A DNA stretch of 64,000 nucleotides, taken from assembly GCF_010389155.1 (NCBI RefSeq), contig NC_057762.1:5195513-5259512 (forward strand), given 5' to 3'. This DNA is from Erigeron canadensis (lineage: Eukaryota > Streptophyta > Magnoliopsida > Asterales > Asteraceae). The notes beneath the pieces are model-generated. The model was not told the origin of the DNA. It worked only from the letters and a program-made list of their open reading frames with translations, and searched no databases. This document shows positions 11,839 through 22,375 of the stretch, in pieces (within the stretch, counting starts at the first letter, position 1; each line of letters starts with the position of its first letter). The translations under genes and the position numbers were made by a program.

Positions 11839-12900
11839 CGCTGATAAATAGATTTAATAGGCTGTGCAACCTCAAAAGTTCCTGCAATTCCATAAACGAA
11901 CTCTTAACAAACTAGACAGTAAAAGGCATAGAAACCCACATAACAAAAACAAACGACTCTACTCATAAACACGTTTATATAACGACTCAATTATAAATTT
12001 TTAATATTCTGAAACTCATTTTATCCATCACTTATCGACGTATTCATTTTCGAAAAATACATTCCCAACAATGAATTCAGGTGTCGCATTAATTTTTTTT
12101 ACCATGACAAGAGGGACTAATAACAAATCCTCTAGCACTATGCATAATTTTTTTTTTTTTTTTTTTTTGAACAGTTAGTTGGTGTTCGACATCAGGGAAC
12201 ACCTCACTGTGTAATGGTGAAGCCCTGCACGTACTCTAGACTACGAGATGTAGTCCATAAGCCGTTACAGGTGATTCAAGGAAAAAACCCACAAACTTGT
12301 CACTCCTAAGAGTCGAACCCAAGACCTATGGGAAAAACCAGGGATGCATTTGACAGGTGAGCTATCTCCATTTGCTAGCACTATGCATAATTCAAAGGAC
12401 CTATGATAAACACATTTAATATACTAACAATAATAATAATGGTAATAAAATACAAAAAGAAATATTATTTATTTAACAATATATAAACCTTATATATAAG
12501 CATGAAATTATAGCAATAAGAAATACAAATACAGTAAGCAGAGTTAAACCCAGTGTGACAGTAAGGGTTTATATAGTGTGCTTCAGATCTAGAAATATAG
12601 CACCTTAATATAATTACTATTAATAATCAATTGTAAATTATAAATAGATAAAATGCTTAAAACCCTAACCTGCAAAACCACACAATCAAAATTAACTAAA
12701 CTAGAAACAAAAAAAAATAAAGATTCATTATTAAGTAATGAGATAAAATTATAACAAGAGGGAATTGAAGTATAAAATGAGCTGAAATGGAAATTTACAG
12801 ATTTTGTTGGAGTACCTTTTTTTTCCAGTCTGTTAAAAAATAGTAGTGAAGTGAAGTGAAGCGAAGTGAAAGAGTTGAGGGTGAGAACGAGTGTATTTGT
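11839..12900 (-). promoter_or_regulatory. IQD 5' UTR with leader intron
   Basis: Upstream of the ATG the minus strand has 43 bases of leader (11839-11881) preceded by a clear 3' splice site (GGAATTGCAG|GAAC). A matching donor (AAAAAG|GTACTCC) lies at 12815, giving a leader intron of about 0.93 kb and a first non-coding exon at about 12816-12900. A purine-rich GAAGTGAAGTGAAGCG stretch precedes it. Leader introns often raise expression in plants. The intron holds the SINE described next. Confidence 0.6.
12132..12392 (-). mobile_element. SINE with perfect 18-bp target-site duplication
   Basis: The 225-bp insert (12150-12374) is bounded by identical 18-mers CTAGCACTATGCATAATT at 12132-12149 and 12375-12392. 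Read on the minus strand it begins with GGAGATAGCTCACCTG (A-box-like), then GGGTTCGACTCTTAGG (B box), and ends in a tail of about 20 A, seen as T on the plus strand. This is a tRNA-derived plant SINE. The intact duplication means the insertion is young relative to its surroundings. It sits in the IQD leader intron. Confidence 0.95.
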
Positions 12901-13183
12901 AATTTTTTGGTTATGCTATCAATATCAGATATCAATTGTTGTTGGGACTATCATGTCACTCTAATAAAAACAAATTTTGGAATTTCCATACTTTCTTGAC
13001 CGTTTCTTGGATTATTTTTTTATATTTATATCGTGAGATTTTAAATAAAAATTTGGATAAGTGATATCTTGGAAATAAAATTTGGAAATGAGATGATTAC
13101 TTTAATTATTTAGGTTTTTGATATTGGAAAATCTTTCCAGATATTTTTATTGTGGAAGCAAAGGCTTATATCTAAAAAATTAA
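12901..13183. other. Upstream flank of IQD
   Basis: AT-rich presumed promoter region. No single motif can be assigned by eye. Confidence 0.4.
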
Positions 13184-13345
13184 TTAGATTAACACCCGGT
13201 CGGTAACCGGTTATCAAGTAAATTTAAAAGTCTTTTAACCAAAAATAAAGTTTGTTATGAAATTGAGCATAATGTTAAAGTAAAGTTTTAAATCTTGTAC
13301 ACTTTATGATATAACATATATATATATGTGTGTGTGTGTATAGGA
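13184..13345 (-). mobile_element. Mini-Helitron, family 1, copy 2
   Basis: It has the same body as 858-1030. On the minus strand the 3' hairpin is CCGGT-TACCG-ACCGG and the terminus is CTAA followed by T (CTRR|T). The 5' end reads A|TCCTATACACAC, giving the expected A-T target. It is about 162 bp. The paired copies make the Helitron call firmer than either alone. Confidence 0.7.
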
Positions 13346-13875
13346 TAGAGATCAAATGAGAATGTACCTTGAGGAGAGAAAGGTGAGATGTTCGTTTTTT
13401 TTTAAGTTGTTTTTTGAACTTTTTTTTTCACTTTTTTCATTCTCTCTTTAATTAAGTAATTCCATTATAAAAAATTTTTTTCAAAGGCGTAGCCGTAAGC
13501 TATAGGCAAAGCCTCTCGGCTTATGGCGGAATAGCTGAGGGCGAAGCCCATTAGGTAGATCACCTCATCACCGATCACCCCCTATGACATCACCCCCTAT
13601 GACCTATCACTCCAACCAGCTACCCCTTATTAATATCCTTAAAGGCGAAGCCCGTACTGTACGCTTACATGTATAACTCACTAAATCGAGTTAGAAATTT
13701 TTTATTTTTATTTATTTTTTAAAATTTTTTTATGGATTGAATTAATTAAAAAAGGAATAAAAAAAAGTGAAAAATAAAATAAATATATTACAAAAAGCTA
13801 AAAAAAAAATAAAAAACGAACATTTTTTCCCTTCTCTCCTTAAGAACCTTCTCTATAGATCTCTACTATATATAT
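13346..13875. mobile_element. Foldback/TIR MITE, about 530 bp
   Basis: The ends are imperfect inverted repeats of about 65 bp. The left end reads TAGAGATCAAATGAGAATGTACC and on to GATGTTCGTTTTTT. The right end, reversed, reads TAGAGATCTATAGAGAAGG and on to ATGTTCGTTTTTT. The middle holds a GC-rich stretch with AAAGGCG(T/A)AGCC words at 13484-13655. The right flank is a (TA)n run. The element abuts the mini-Helitron, as a different foldback does at 1068. Confidence 0.7.
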
Positions 13876-13899
13876 ATATATTATATATATATATAATCA

Positions 13900-14430
13900 G
13901 TTTGATGTATATTAAGATTGTCAACACTCAACCTTACTCGAAATTCGACTTGAAACCGACTCAGGAAAATGGTCAAGGTTGTGAAATCTCAAACTGACAA
14001 CCCACTAATTTGATTTTTTTGGGGCGAGGTCGGTTGACCTATTGGGTTAACAAATTAACCCGCCAACTCAAAAATATTTAAATTTATATAATACTCGTAT
14101 TTTTTAATAGGTCTACTCATCAACTCATTTGCTTCGAAAACCCACAACCAATTAAATTGGGGATCAACCGGCCAACCCACTAATCCATATGACCTGGGAT
14201 CCATCAACCAACCCATTTAACGCGCCATATTACTAACTCACCAACCTATGTGACCTGAAATTAACAAACCAGCCATTGCCAACCCCATTTTTTTGGTTTG
14301 GTGGTTGGGATCGCATTGAATGGATTGACAAGTTTTGGTTAATTTCAAGTCGATTTTGAAATCAAATCAGGTTCTGGTTAGGTATTTTCAACCCGCCAAC
14401 CAAGCCCGTTAGCCTAAACCCGTTATAATT
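13900..14430. mobile_element. Degenerate hAT-like MITE (low confidence)
   Basis: The stretch is packed with AACCCGCCAAC, CCAACCCACTAAT and GGTTGACC words in both orientations. This is the usual look of subterminal repeats in non-autonomous hAT elements. Clear termini or an 8-bp duplication were not found. Confidence 0.35.
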
Positions 14431-15865
14431 ATATTATAATTATACTTTTATTTATTTAATGTATTATTTTACATAACGTTATTTACCAGTTTATTAGAAA
14501 AATTAAAATCGACGATTGGTGAAGTGGATCGTCATCAGCCTCACCTATTTTCATAAATAAAGTTTATAAACATCATTATCAAACTTGATTTAAGTGAAAT
14601 TTTGAATCTTTTGATGAATCATCTTGCGCATATTGGGGTATGATTTTAGTTTATATAGTTGCATCGCGTTTATACATATAATCTCTATAATATCCAGTTT
14701 TAATTCTATATATTTGATATTGATTTTAGTTTCGTATTTCATGTTTTTAAAATTGATTAAGTTTTAATTGAAGTTAGCTTTTGTATAAGAAATAAATGTC
14801 CATACTTTAAGCTGTATTTCATTTCAGATGGTATTAACAATGGAAAATTTAGGGTACGTTGCATCAGGTTTATACATATTTTATGAATGTCCATACTTCC
14901 AGCCGTATTGGTTGATATTTCATTTCAATAGTTAGGATTAAAGTGTGACTTATTTTCAATGGTCTGACATAAAAATAAGGATTATTTTTTTCTTTATGCT
15001 CTAGGTTACCAATCTTGAAGCGGTTTAACTTCTTTTTTTTTCCTTTAATATTTATATTAAGATTGTTTAGTTTATTATTTTATATACTTTACATACATTT
15101 GATATTAGAGAAACAAATTTCATTCAAAGAGTAAATATTGATACATTTTACTATGAGTTTAAGTATTTTTGCTATGGCTGTTTTGGTACATTTATATTTT
15201 ACTATATAATGTACATAGTAATTACTATTTTTTAAAATTATTTAATAAAATCTTTCGATATTTAGAGGGCCTAATAAAAAATATTATGCAGAGCATCTAA
15301 AATTCTCAAGACAGTGCTGATCCTTTTTAATTACAAAAGCATTCAACAAATATGTGCACTGAATTCTTTTACTAAAGGTTGTCAAATATAAAGATGAGAA
15401 TTGTATAAATATATATAAATTGGAAAGAAAGTACATATAGACAATTTGCATGAACTGAAATAATATAAATATGAAGAAAACATGAAAAAATATGTATAAA
15501 AAACATTATAATTTTCACTTTTTCCTTAAAAGTTGTGATGTACTAAAATGAAAAGAAAATATTTAAATATATATGATAGTGGAGTAAAATCTTTCTTAAC
15601 ATTTATAAAGATCTATTATTAATTATAAATTTTGACTTTTGAGTATGTGTTTTAGGACTATAGGCAGGATCAATGTACGCTACTTTTGTATATACTGCAA
15701 GTAATTAACTTTGAAAAGGCTAGATGTCATTTAATATATAAAGTTTGACTATTTAGGTTAAATAAGTTGACTTTGATTTTAAACGGTCAAGATTAATTTG
15801 AGTGTGATTTTGAATGGTCTTGGTTACTTTATAAATTTGATTTTTTTATCTCAGCTCTACCGGCA

Positions 15866-15896
<31 letters not shown>

Positions 15897-16276
15897 GGTG
15901 TGTGTTTGTTATGTTAGTTTACGGTTATTTTTGGCTTTCGATTTGAAATAAAGCAATTGCGTAAATTGTTTCGGGATTTTATATAAAAACTATGTTAATA
16001 TGTAGACATTGTCAACCTTTAGTTTTGCACTTATTTTGCAATTGTCTTACACTTCGTTTTTGATCATCCATCTACCTATAATACTGTAAAAAGCACTGGT
16101 TCTATACTCTACAAAATAAATACACAACAGTAAATAAAACAAACTTTAATTAATAACTTTTTCTTGTTTTTAATGTTTTATGATACTAACATATATTATT
16201 CTATATACTTTATTAAAGCAAATGCTTGTGAATAGTGATTTATAAGGTTTAAAGCTTAATGTACAATCATTGTATC
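14431..16276. other. AT-rich intergenic DNA, no gene seen
   Basis: No frame shows coding character. A (TA)n run lies at about 15865-15890. Confidence 0.6.
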
Positions 16277-16660
16277 ATTTTTATTAAACTTTTGAAAAAT
16301 GATAAATCCTTATAAAGATTAGCCTAAAAATCCTCTTAAAATTATGAGGATGTGACATGTATTATGCACTAATTATTTTTCCTAATCTTACCCTCTGATT
16401 ATTCATCTAATAGTTAGGAGTATTTTTAGACCATTCTTTTAGGAAGATTAATCATTTCTCTTATATTTTTATTAAACTTTTAAAAAATAATAGATTCTTC
16501 TAAAGATTAGCCTAAAAATCTTGTTAAAACTATAAGAATGTGACATGTATTATGCACTAATTTTTTTTTCCTAATCTTACCCCCTAATTTTACTACATGT
16601 ATTCATCTAATAGTTAAGAGGATTTTTTGACCATTCTTTTAAGAGGATTAAGCAGTCTCT
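16277..16660. repeat. Tandem duplication, two units of about 190 bp
   Basis: Both units contain TTTTTATTAAACTTTT, then AAAGATTAGCCTAAAAATC, GATGTGACATGTATTATGCA or a close variant, TCCTAATCTTACCC, ATTCATCTAATAGTTA and GACCATTCTTTTA, in the same order. A partial third start lies at about 16766. No coding is visible. Confidence 0.85.
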
Positions 16661-17849
16661 CTGCCTAGATAGAGATAAGACTTTCTACATCTGAATCTCC
16701 CTCATACACCATCGAAATATTGGAACTCAAAAATCTTAAAAAACAACAATGGGTGTCACATTTATTTATTTATTAAACTTTTTAAAATCTTAATCCTTAT
16801 AAATAGTAAAGTGGCAGAACTTAATGGTATTACTTACAGAAATATATATTATATATATATGATATGGTAAATGTTTGAGCGAACCTATCACAATTCATAC
16901 CCATAGGAGTTTTAATTAGGTGTTTGTAAGTTCAACGCAATTATACTGACATAATGAAACCGTATCAACACGATAATGAGGTCCTGCAACGCGGGGCATT
17001 GAACTTACTTCCTTAGTCTAACAGTCAAATAATCCTACTTGAATTTGAAAGGTCATGAATCGGATAAGCTCAAGTCAGGTTATAAGTAAATCATCCGACA
17101 TGGTTTATTCTCGTATACTTAATCCTTATCTTTTTCAACTAACATAAACATAAATACAAAGATATGGAATAGTTATTAATTATCTTTTTTATATATATAA
17201 ATAAACAAGAAAAGAAAATATTAAGTATTTATTATTTTATTTTTTATTTTTTTTATATAACTACTTTTAATTAATTATTTATTTTCTAAAATTATTTAGA
17301 TGACAAAAATATAACAAACAGTACAAACTAATATAATTTTTTAGAAATAATTTTTTTTTTAAAATGAATCGATTAAAAAATAGTATCTTTATAAAGATGG
17401 GCTAAAAACAGCCTTCTCTGGCAGCGACGTCAAAAATTTGATGTGTAGTTTTTGCGTTACTTTTATTTAATCTTTTTTGTTCATAAAAATCAACCGAGTT
17501 TTAAATTTATAAAACTAGGCTATACCAATATCTAGACTATTATACACAGGCAGTGTACCTTATTGTTTATAATATAGTTATCAGTAAGTTTAGGACCAAA
17601 CACAGAGAAAACGATAGTTTATCAATCTTAATAATAGTATTATGTTTAATCCAGAAAAGTGAGGGTTTTGTGACCAAGTTATCACGTTGCTTGCCAACTA
17701 CTTGTGATGCATTTGAAAACATTAACTATAATTAAACTGGTTTTAATAATGCCATTGAATTTGAAAAAAATTCTTTTTATAGATTCATTTTTAGCATTTA
17801 GGAAACCATTTGAAATATTTAACCTTTAATGTCTACACAATTTATTTTA
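16661..17849. other. Intergenic, no gene seen
   Basis: AT-rich. The 60-codon frame at 17553-17735 has no recognisable motif. Confidence 0.5.
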
Positions 17850-18020
17850 TAATTGGGTACTCCTGCAATTAGTTGGTCTCGATGAAGCTCATTTAATTTG
17901 TAACTTCTCCATCTACTATGTTTCCTTTTTCGATTTTCTTTTATGCAAATCTTATGTACTTTTTACTAGCATCATGCTAGTTTTGATATAATAAATCTTG
18001 TTTTTCGGAAAAAAAAAAAG
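17850..18020 (+). mobile_element. 3' end of a LINE
   Basis: The sequence has the look of a plant LINE 3' UTR: CTTTTTACTAGCATCATGCT, then GTTTTGATATAATAAA (AATAAA-like), then TTTTTCGG and a run of 11 A. Nothing coding for RT precedes it, so it is a 5'-truncated insertion. Confidence 0.6.
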
Positions 18021-19189
18021 TAATCACGGATCCAATTATTATAATATATATGTGGAGAATGAGTTGTATAAAAATAAAACTTAACTTAATGTTGTAATCT
18101 TGACTTTTTGGAGTCATGAAGCACCATTCTTTCTTTTTTAAAATATTCTTCTACAACTTTCAATAAACTACCACTTCAACAAAGAATTTTAACAAACCAT
18201 CATTTTTACTAGCATAATTTATATCTACCCAACTATCTTAATCAACTAAGCAAACCAAGATCTTTCAGTTCCTACACAAATGCTAGCTTTAAATTTTAGA
18301 AACATCATGCGCATGGTTATATGCGTATGAACGAACAATAACATAATTTCATGATACTTTTCATGGGAATAAAATTATCAAAACCATTATATAACAACTT
18401 TTATAATACAACTTCGACGTAGAAATATTATTCATATGAAACCATGCTTACTTTCGTAAAGTTGTAAGTGGATGTACAAGAATTAGCAAAGTAACCTTAT
18501 GGATATTAATGGACATACAACATACTTTAAATTATTTATATTATAGTAACAAAGTGATTTGTGGTGTTGATGTTTTGAGAACAAGAGTTAAAACAAAGTC
18601 GAAAGCTTCACGGTTGTTAATGGTAACTTGAATATAGATCAACGAAACTTTACGAGATTTTGAGTAACTGTTTTGGCAGTGTCTATGAATTGTTTGTGAT
18701 TGAAAGTAAAAGTGGAGGTGTTGGTGAATGTAATTTTTAACTGAGACGAAACCGAAAGCTTACGTATGTCAATGGTAACTTGGAACAGAGCTACGATAAC
18801 ATAAACTTGTTTTGTGGATGATGATATATGGTGGTTGTGGCGCAGTAACCGAAGAGAAATAGGAATAGGAGTAGTTACTAAATATTGGATCCCCTGTGCA
18901 CACTTTTCTTCTTCGAACGCGTCTTGGTTTTATAGCCATGAAAATCAATCGAGCCTTATCACTATGAGATTATTGTTAGGGTAGCATGTTCCCCATAAAG
19001 ATGAATAGTGGGTGTTGCCTCCTTGAAACAGCTCCATTCCACTCTCTTGCTATCGTATGAAGCTTTCCTTGATGCTTAACTAAATATGTATAATATTAAC
19101 GTTATCGGTCACCGTCGAAACCGTCGCCGTATCATTGGGGACATACATTTTGTTCGATTTAAAATTCTATTCAAAAATACATATATTAA
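18021..19189. other. Intergenic, no firm gene
   Basis: Two related blocks at about 18600-18650 and 18755-18795 share GAAAGCTT...TCAATGGTAACTTG-like sequence, suggesting a decayed duplication. The minus strand at 18890-19075 reads open for a while but no family was recognised. Confidence 0.4.
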
Positions 19190-19758
19190 AGTAAACAAAT
19201 TAATCCAAACACTTCCATATTCCAAAACATAAACAACACACCGAAACACTACTCCCACAATAACCTTGTTCACAAACCGACACTATCTTTACCTATCAAT
19301 CAACCATTCAACCATGATAGTAATAATCCCCAACCCAATCTTCTTACATCCCCCACCCAACCAAATGGGTCATCATTTCCATAAAGCCACAAAAGCAATC
19401 CAATTTATTCGCCACCATCATTGCTACAATAGGTTGAGTTGTTTTCATAATAACCAAGTTTTCATCTTAAATCACAACTGCACCACCACCCCTTTTGCTC
19501 AAATTCATGAAACAATAATTGAAAAGACAACAACGCAATTATCGATTCAAGCCAATAAAACAGCTTTAGGGATGACTATTATGCAGCGGTAATTGCAAAC
19601 AAAAAGGGAGCACCGCTTACTCAAGAACTGATAAATTTAGGAAATTTTCAATTATAGCTCATGTTGATCATGGAAAGTCATTACTGACCGCCTTCTAGAA
19701 CTTATTGGCACTATTATAAGAGGCCATGGTGTTCCTGTTAGACCGATAGGAGTAGCCG

Positions 19759-19890
19759 GTTAGTTTTTGTTTTTTTCGTCCGGAACACCCACATCGGCCC
19801 AAGAGGGGGTTCCACTCCCTTAATTCGTGTGCCCCGTTGGAATTCGAACGCGTCCCACGTTTTGGATTTTTGTGGCAATATGACCACTGG
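19759..19890 (-). mobile_element. SINE-like insertion in the GUF1 pseudogene
   Basis: On the minus strand, AAGCCAGTGGTCA (A-box-like) is followed about 45 bases later by CGTTCGAATTCC (B-box-like). A tail of GAAAAAAACAAAAAC reads as the 3' end. No clean target duplication was found. Confidence 0.55.
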
Positions 19891-19944
19891 CTTCCTAGAT
19901 AAACAAACTAAATTACTGTTTTTTAAAAAAAATTCATGTACTTA

Positions 19945-20286
19945 TCTATAAACCCTTATAAAACATATTGAATTCTTCTATTTAAGGAAATTCAGCAATT
20001 CTTTATCTCCAAAATACCCCTATTTCTTAATTTTAATTACCATATACACTTAATCTATACTTTTATACTATCTAATAAAAATACAACTCTCTTTTTAAAT
20101 AACATTAATAATTAAATTACACTACAAGATTTTTATCTATTAAAATATCTTCATTAACCTTTTAAATCAATTGTGTTTACATCAATTATCTACACCATTT
20201 GACGTCGCCTCCACCACCAACAGTTGCTCCCACCACCACACCGTCGCCTCTACGACCACCGCTGCATTGCGCGGGTACCGTGCTAG
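19945..20286 (+). mobile_element. Non-autonomous Helitron, family 2, copy a
   Basis: On the plus strand it starts TCTATA...TTATAAAAC after an A and ends GCATTGCGCGGGTACCGTG then CTAG before T. It has the family-2 3' hairpin region rich in GCGCGGGT. About 342 bp. It shares termini with copies at 20596, 24548 and 31497. Confidence 0.75.
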
Positions 20287-20595
20287 TCTTCACTAGGGGC
20301 ATTCCCTTGGGGCCCCTCTTAATGATTGTTAGGCACATGTCAAAATTTGATAAGTGAAGGGCATTCCTCTAATGTTCCATTCCTACAAGTAGAATTCCTC
20401 CTCGCATTTCATTTTTTTTTTTTTAATATAGTTTGTTCAGGATTTTGATATAGGTAACTCGTGGTAAAATGTTATATGTAAAAATAACATACCTTTAAGA
20501 AAAATTATAGGATCAAAAGTTTCTTCCATGATTTTGTATTTGTTTTCTAATAGAATTGTATATGTTTGTGAAAGTTGAAATTTGAATTAAAAGTA

Positions 20596-20907
20596 CTAGC
20601 ACGTTACCCGCGCAATGCGGCGGTAGTCGTGACGGCGACGATGTGGTGGTAGATGCAACTATTTGTGGTAGATGAGACGTCGATTGATGTATATTATTAA
20701 TGGGGATATTTTAAAAAATAAAGGATTGATAGTATAACGTAATCATTAATGTTAAGGGGTAGTGTAAGTTAAAATATTTTAGTGCTAAGTAAAAATATTA
20801 CATATCTTAAGGGTGGTAGATGAAAATATTACATGGAAGAGCATTTTAAACATTTCTCCCCATGTAACTTTCAACATGGGGGGTTTTTCTTTAATAAGTA
20901 GTATAGA
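20596..20907 (-). mobile_element. Non-autonomous Helitron, family 2, copy b
   Basis: On the minus strand it has the canonical structure A|TCTATACTACTTATTAAAG at the 5' end and GCATTGCGCGGGTAACGTG then CTAG|T at the 3' end. The insertion between A and T leaves no target duplication, as expected for rolling-circle transposons. 312 bp, no coding. Confidence 0.85.
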
Positions 20908-20939
20908 TAAAAATAAAAGATTTATAGCTCTATTATATA

Positions 20940-21060
20940 CACATCTAAAGCCCATTCTGAAAAGCAAATTACAAAAAATAGCCCATTTCTAGTGTCTCAA
21001 TTTACACATTTAAAGCCCAAATATAAAAATCCAAAACATAATTTGAAGCCCACAATTCAC
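20940..21060. promoter_or_regulatory. Cluster of site-II (TGGGCY) promoter motifs
   Basis: Four AGCCCA words (reverse of TGGGCT) lie at about 20950, 20981, 21013 and 21044. Site-II clusters are typical of promoters of plant ribosomal, mitochondrial and PPR genes. The PPR-like exon remnant at 21330 lies just downstream, so this may be its former promoter. Confidence 0.5.
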
Positions 21061-21329
21061 TCGACCTCTAAAATCTTTGCTGATGAGATAAACCCCTCAA
21101 CGGGAAATATCTCTTGCACAATCTTACCCAAAATAAAATATCATTTATATTCATTTCTACAGGTATACATAGTTTTCCCATATTCTGATACACAATTGCA
21201 TATATATGTATGTATGTATATATACTTAGTTTTCTTAAATTTATAAAGAGAGTACATGTTTTTGGGGTTCATGAAACTTAAAAATGTTGAAATATTAAGT
21301 TGTATAGTGTTGAATTATGTGTTTTAGGT

Positions 21330-21415
21330 GTATCGTTAGGTATATGCAGATAGCAGTTTTTCATGCACATAAGTTGTTTGATGAAATGCCTCAGAAAAAA
21401 ACTATGCTTTTTGCG
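21330..21415 (+). pseudogene. PPR-protein exon remnant
   Basis: One frame reads HAHKLFDEMPQKKTMLF, which fits the start of a plant pentatricopeptide repeat (A-KLFDEMPQ-N followed by hydrophobic residues). It is followed by a GTAAGT donor-like site and then no further coding. There is no long ORF, so this is a fragment. The upstream site-II cluster supports a former organelle-type gene. Confidence 0.5.
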
Positions 21416-21959
21416 TAAGTTACTGACTTACTGTGCTTTAAAAGGTTCAGTTCTTGTATAGGCGTATACGTATAGTGGAATATATGCAGAGTAATATTTC
21501 GACATGGCCCTTCTTAGTTCTCGAAAAATAGGAAAGCTTACGAACATAGGAAAACATTAATATTTTTTCATGTATTAATACTAAATTCGTATATAAGATA
21601 AGCCATTCAGTTAACGAACTCGCAGAGATTGGGTATTGTTGTTATGTAGTAATATAAGGAATCATTTTGAAAACTTTCAGTCTATAAGAATAATCTTTGA
21701 AGATAAATATTAAAATTCGATGTTATTTAGAAGGTGTTTGACATTGTTGTTTCAAAATGAATTTTGTAATCTTAAAATTTTGTTTTGAATAAGCGTGTCG
21801 TTAACTACTTATTCAAAATTGGGTACGGGTCATTTAATTTTATCTGTTTGTGTTAGTGAGCTCGGAGGAAAAGTGGCGGGGAAAAAAAAAGAAAGAAGAA
21901 AGAAAGAGAGGCGATATCTTATCCAAAACCAAAACCTTTGGTAGCAATTCAAATCGACA
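21416..21959 (+). promoter_or_regulatory. Upstream region of the oxidoreductase gene
   Basis: AT-rich promoter sequence followed from about 21850 by an AAAGAAAGAAGAAAGAAAG leader typical of plant 5' UTRs. No TATA box can be singled out. Confidence 0.4.
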
Positions 21960-22343
21960 ATGCCTATTGCTACTAGCGGCTTTTCTTCTTCTTTCATTCT
22001 ACGCTTGTCGCCTTGGCCTTCACCCGCTGTCACGTCACAAACACAAACACAAAGAGTACTAATACACCACCCAATTTTATCATCATCACCATCTATGGCT
22101 CCGGATAACAACAACAAAAACAAGAAGAAGAAGACAAGTAAGTACGGAAGCTCCAGGAAGTCAGTATTGAGAAAAACATTGAAACAGGAACAAGTGAACT
22201 TCAATGGCCCCATTTCTGATGACCCCGTTGTTGCCATTATTGGCGGTGGTATGTCTGGTCTTCTATGCGCTCTTCAGCTTCAAAAACGAGGACTTCGATC
22301 CACTGTTTTTGATACTGTATGTATATACCCATCCCCCCTCTTT

Positions 22344-22375
<32 letters not shown>

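Larger units (their letters stand above)
19190..20595 (+). pseudogene. Partial duplicated copy of the GUF1 5' region (broken)
   Basis: The stretch matches the leader, exon 1 and intron 1 start of the GUF1 gene at about 34600-35340. Shared features are the leader with CAGTAACCTTGTT-type sequence, the start MGHHFH-ATKAI (ATG at 19365), the His/Asn-rich presequence and the G1 loop region (HVDHGKS) at about 19660-19680. The intron word GGATTTTGATA-GGTAACT lies near 20435. It is dead: an insertion of about 65 bp interrupts the presequence after 19550 with a stop, a deletion follows the G1 loop, and the exon is cut at about 19740 by inserted SINE and Helitron sequence. Exon 2 and later exons are absent. 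This is a 5'-limited segmental duplicate in the same orientation as the gene. Confidence 0.85.

Noticed and set aside
14000..14430. Possible gene because of regular CCAAC-type words
   Set aside because: No open frame; the words occur in both orientations as in hAT subterminal repeats.
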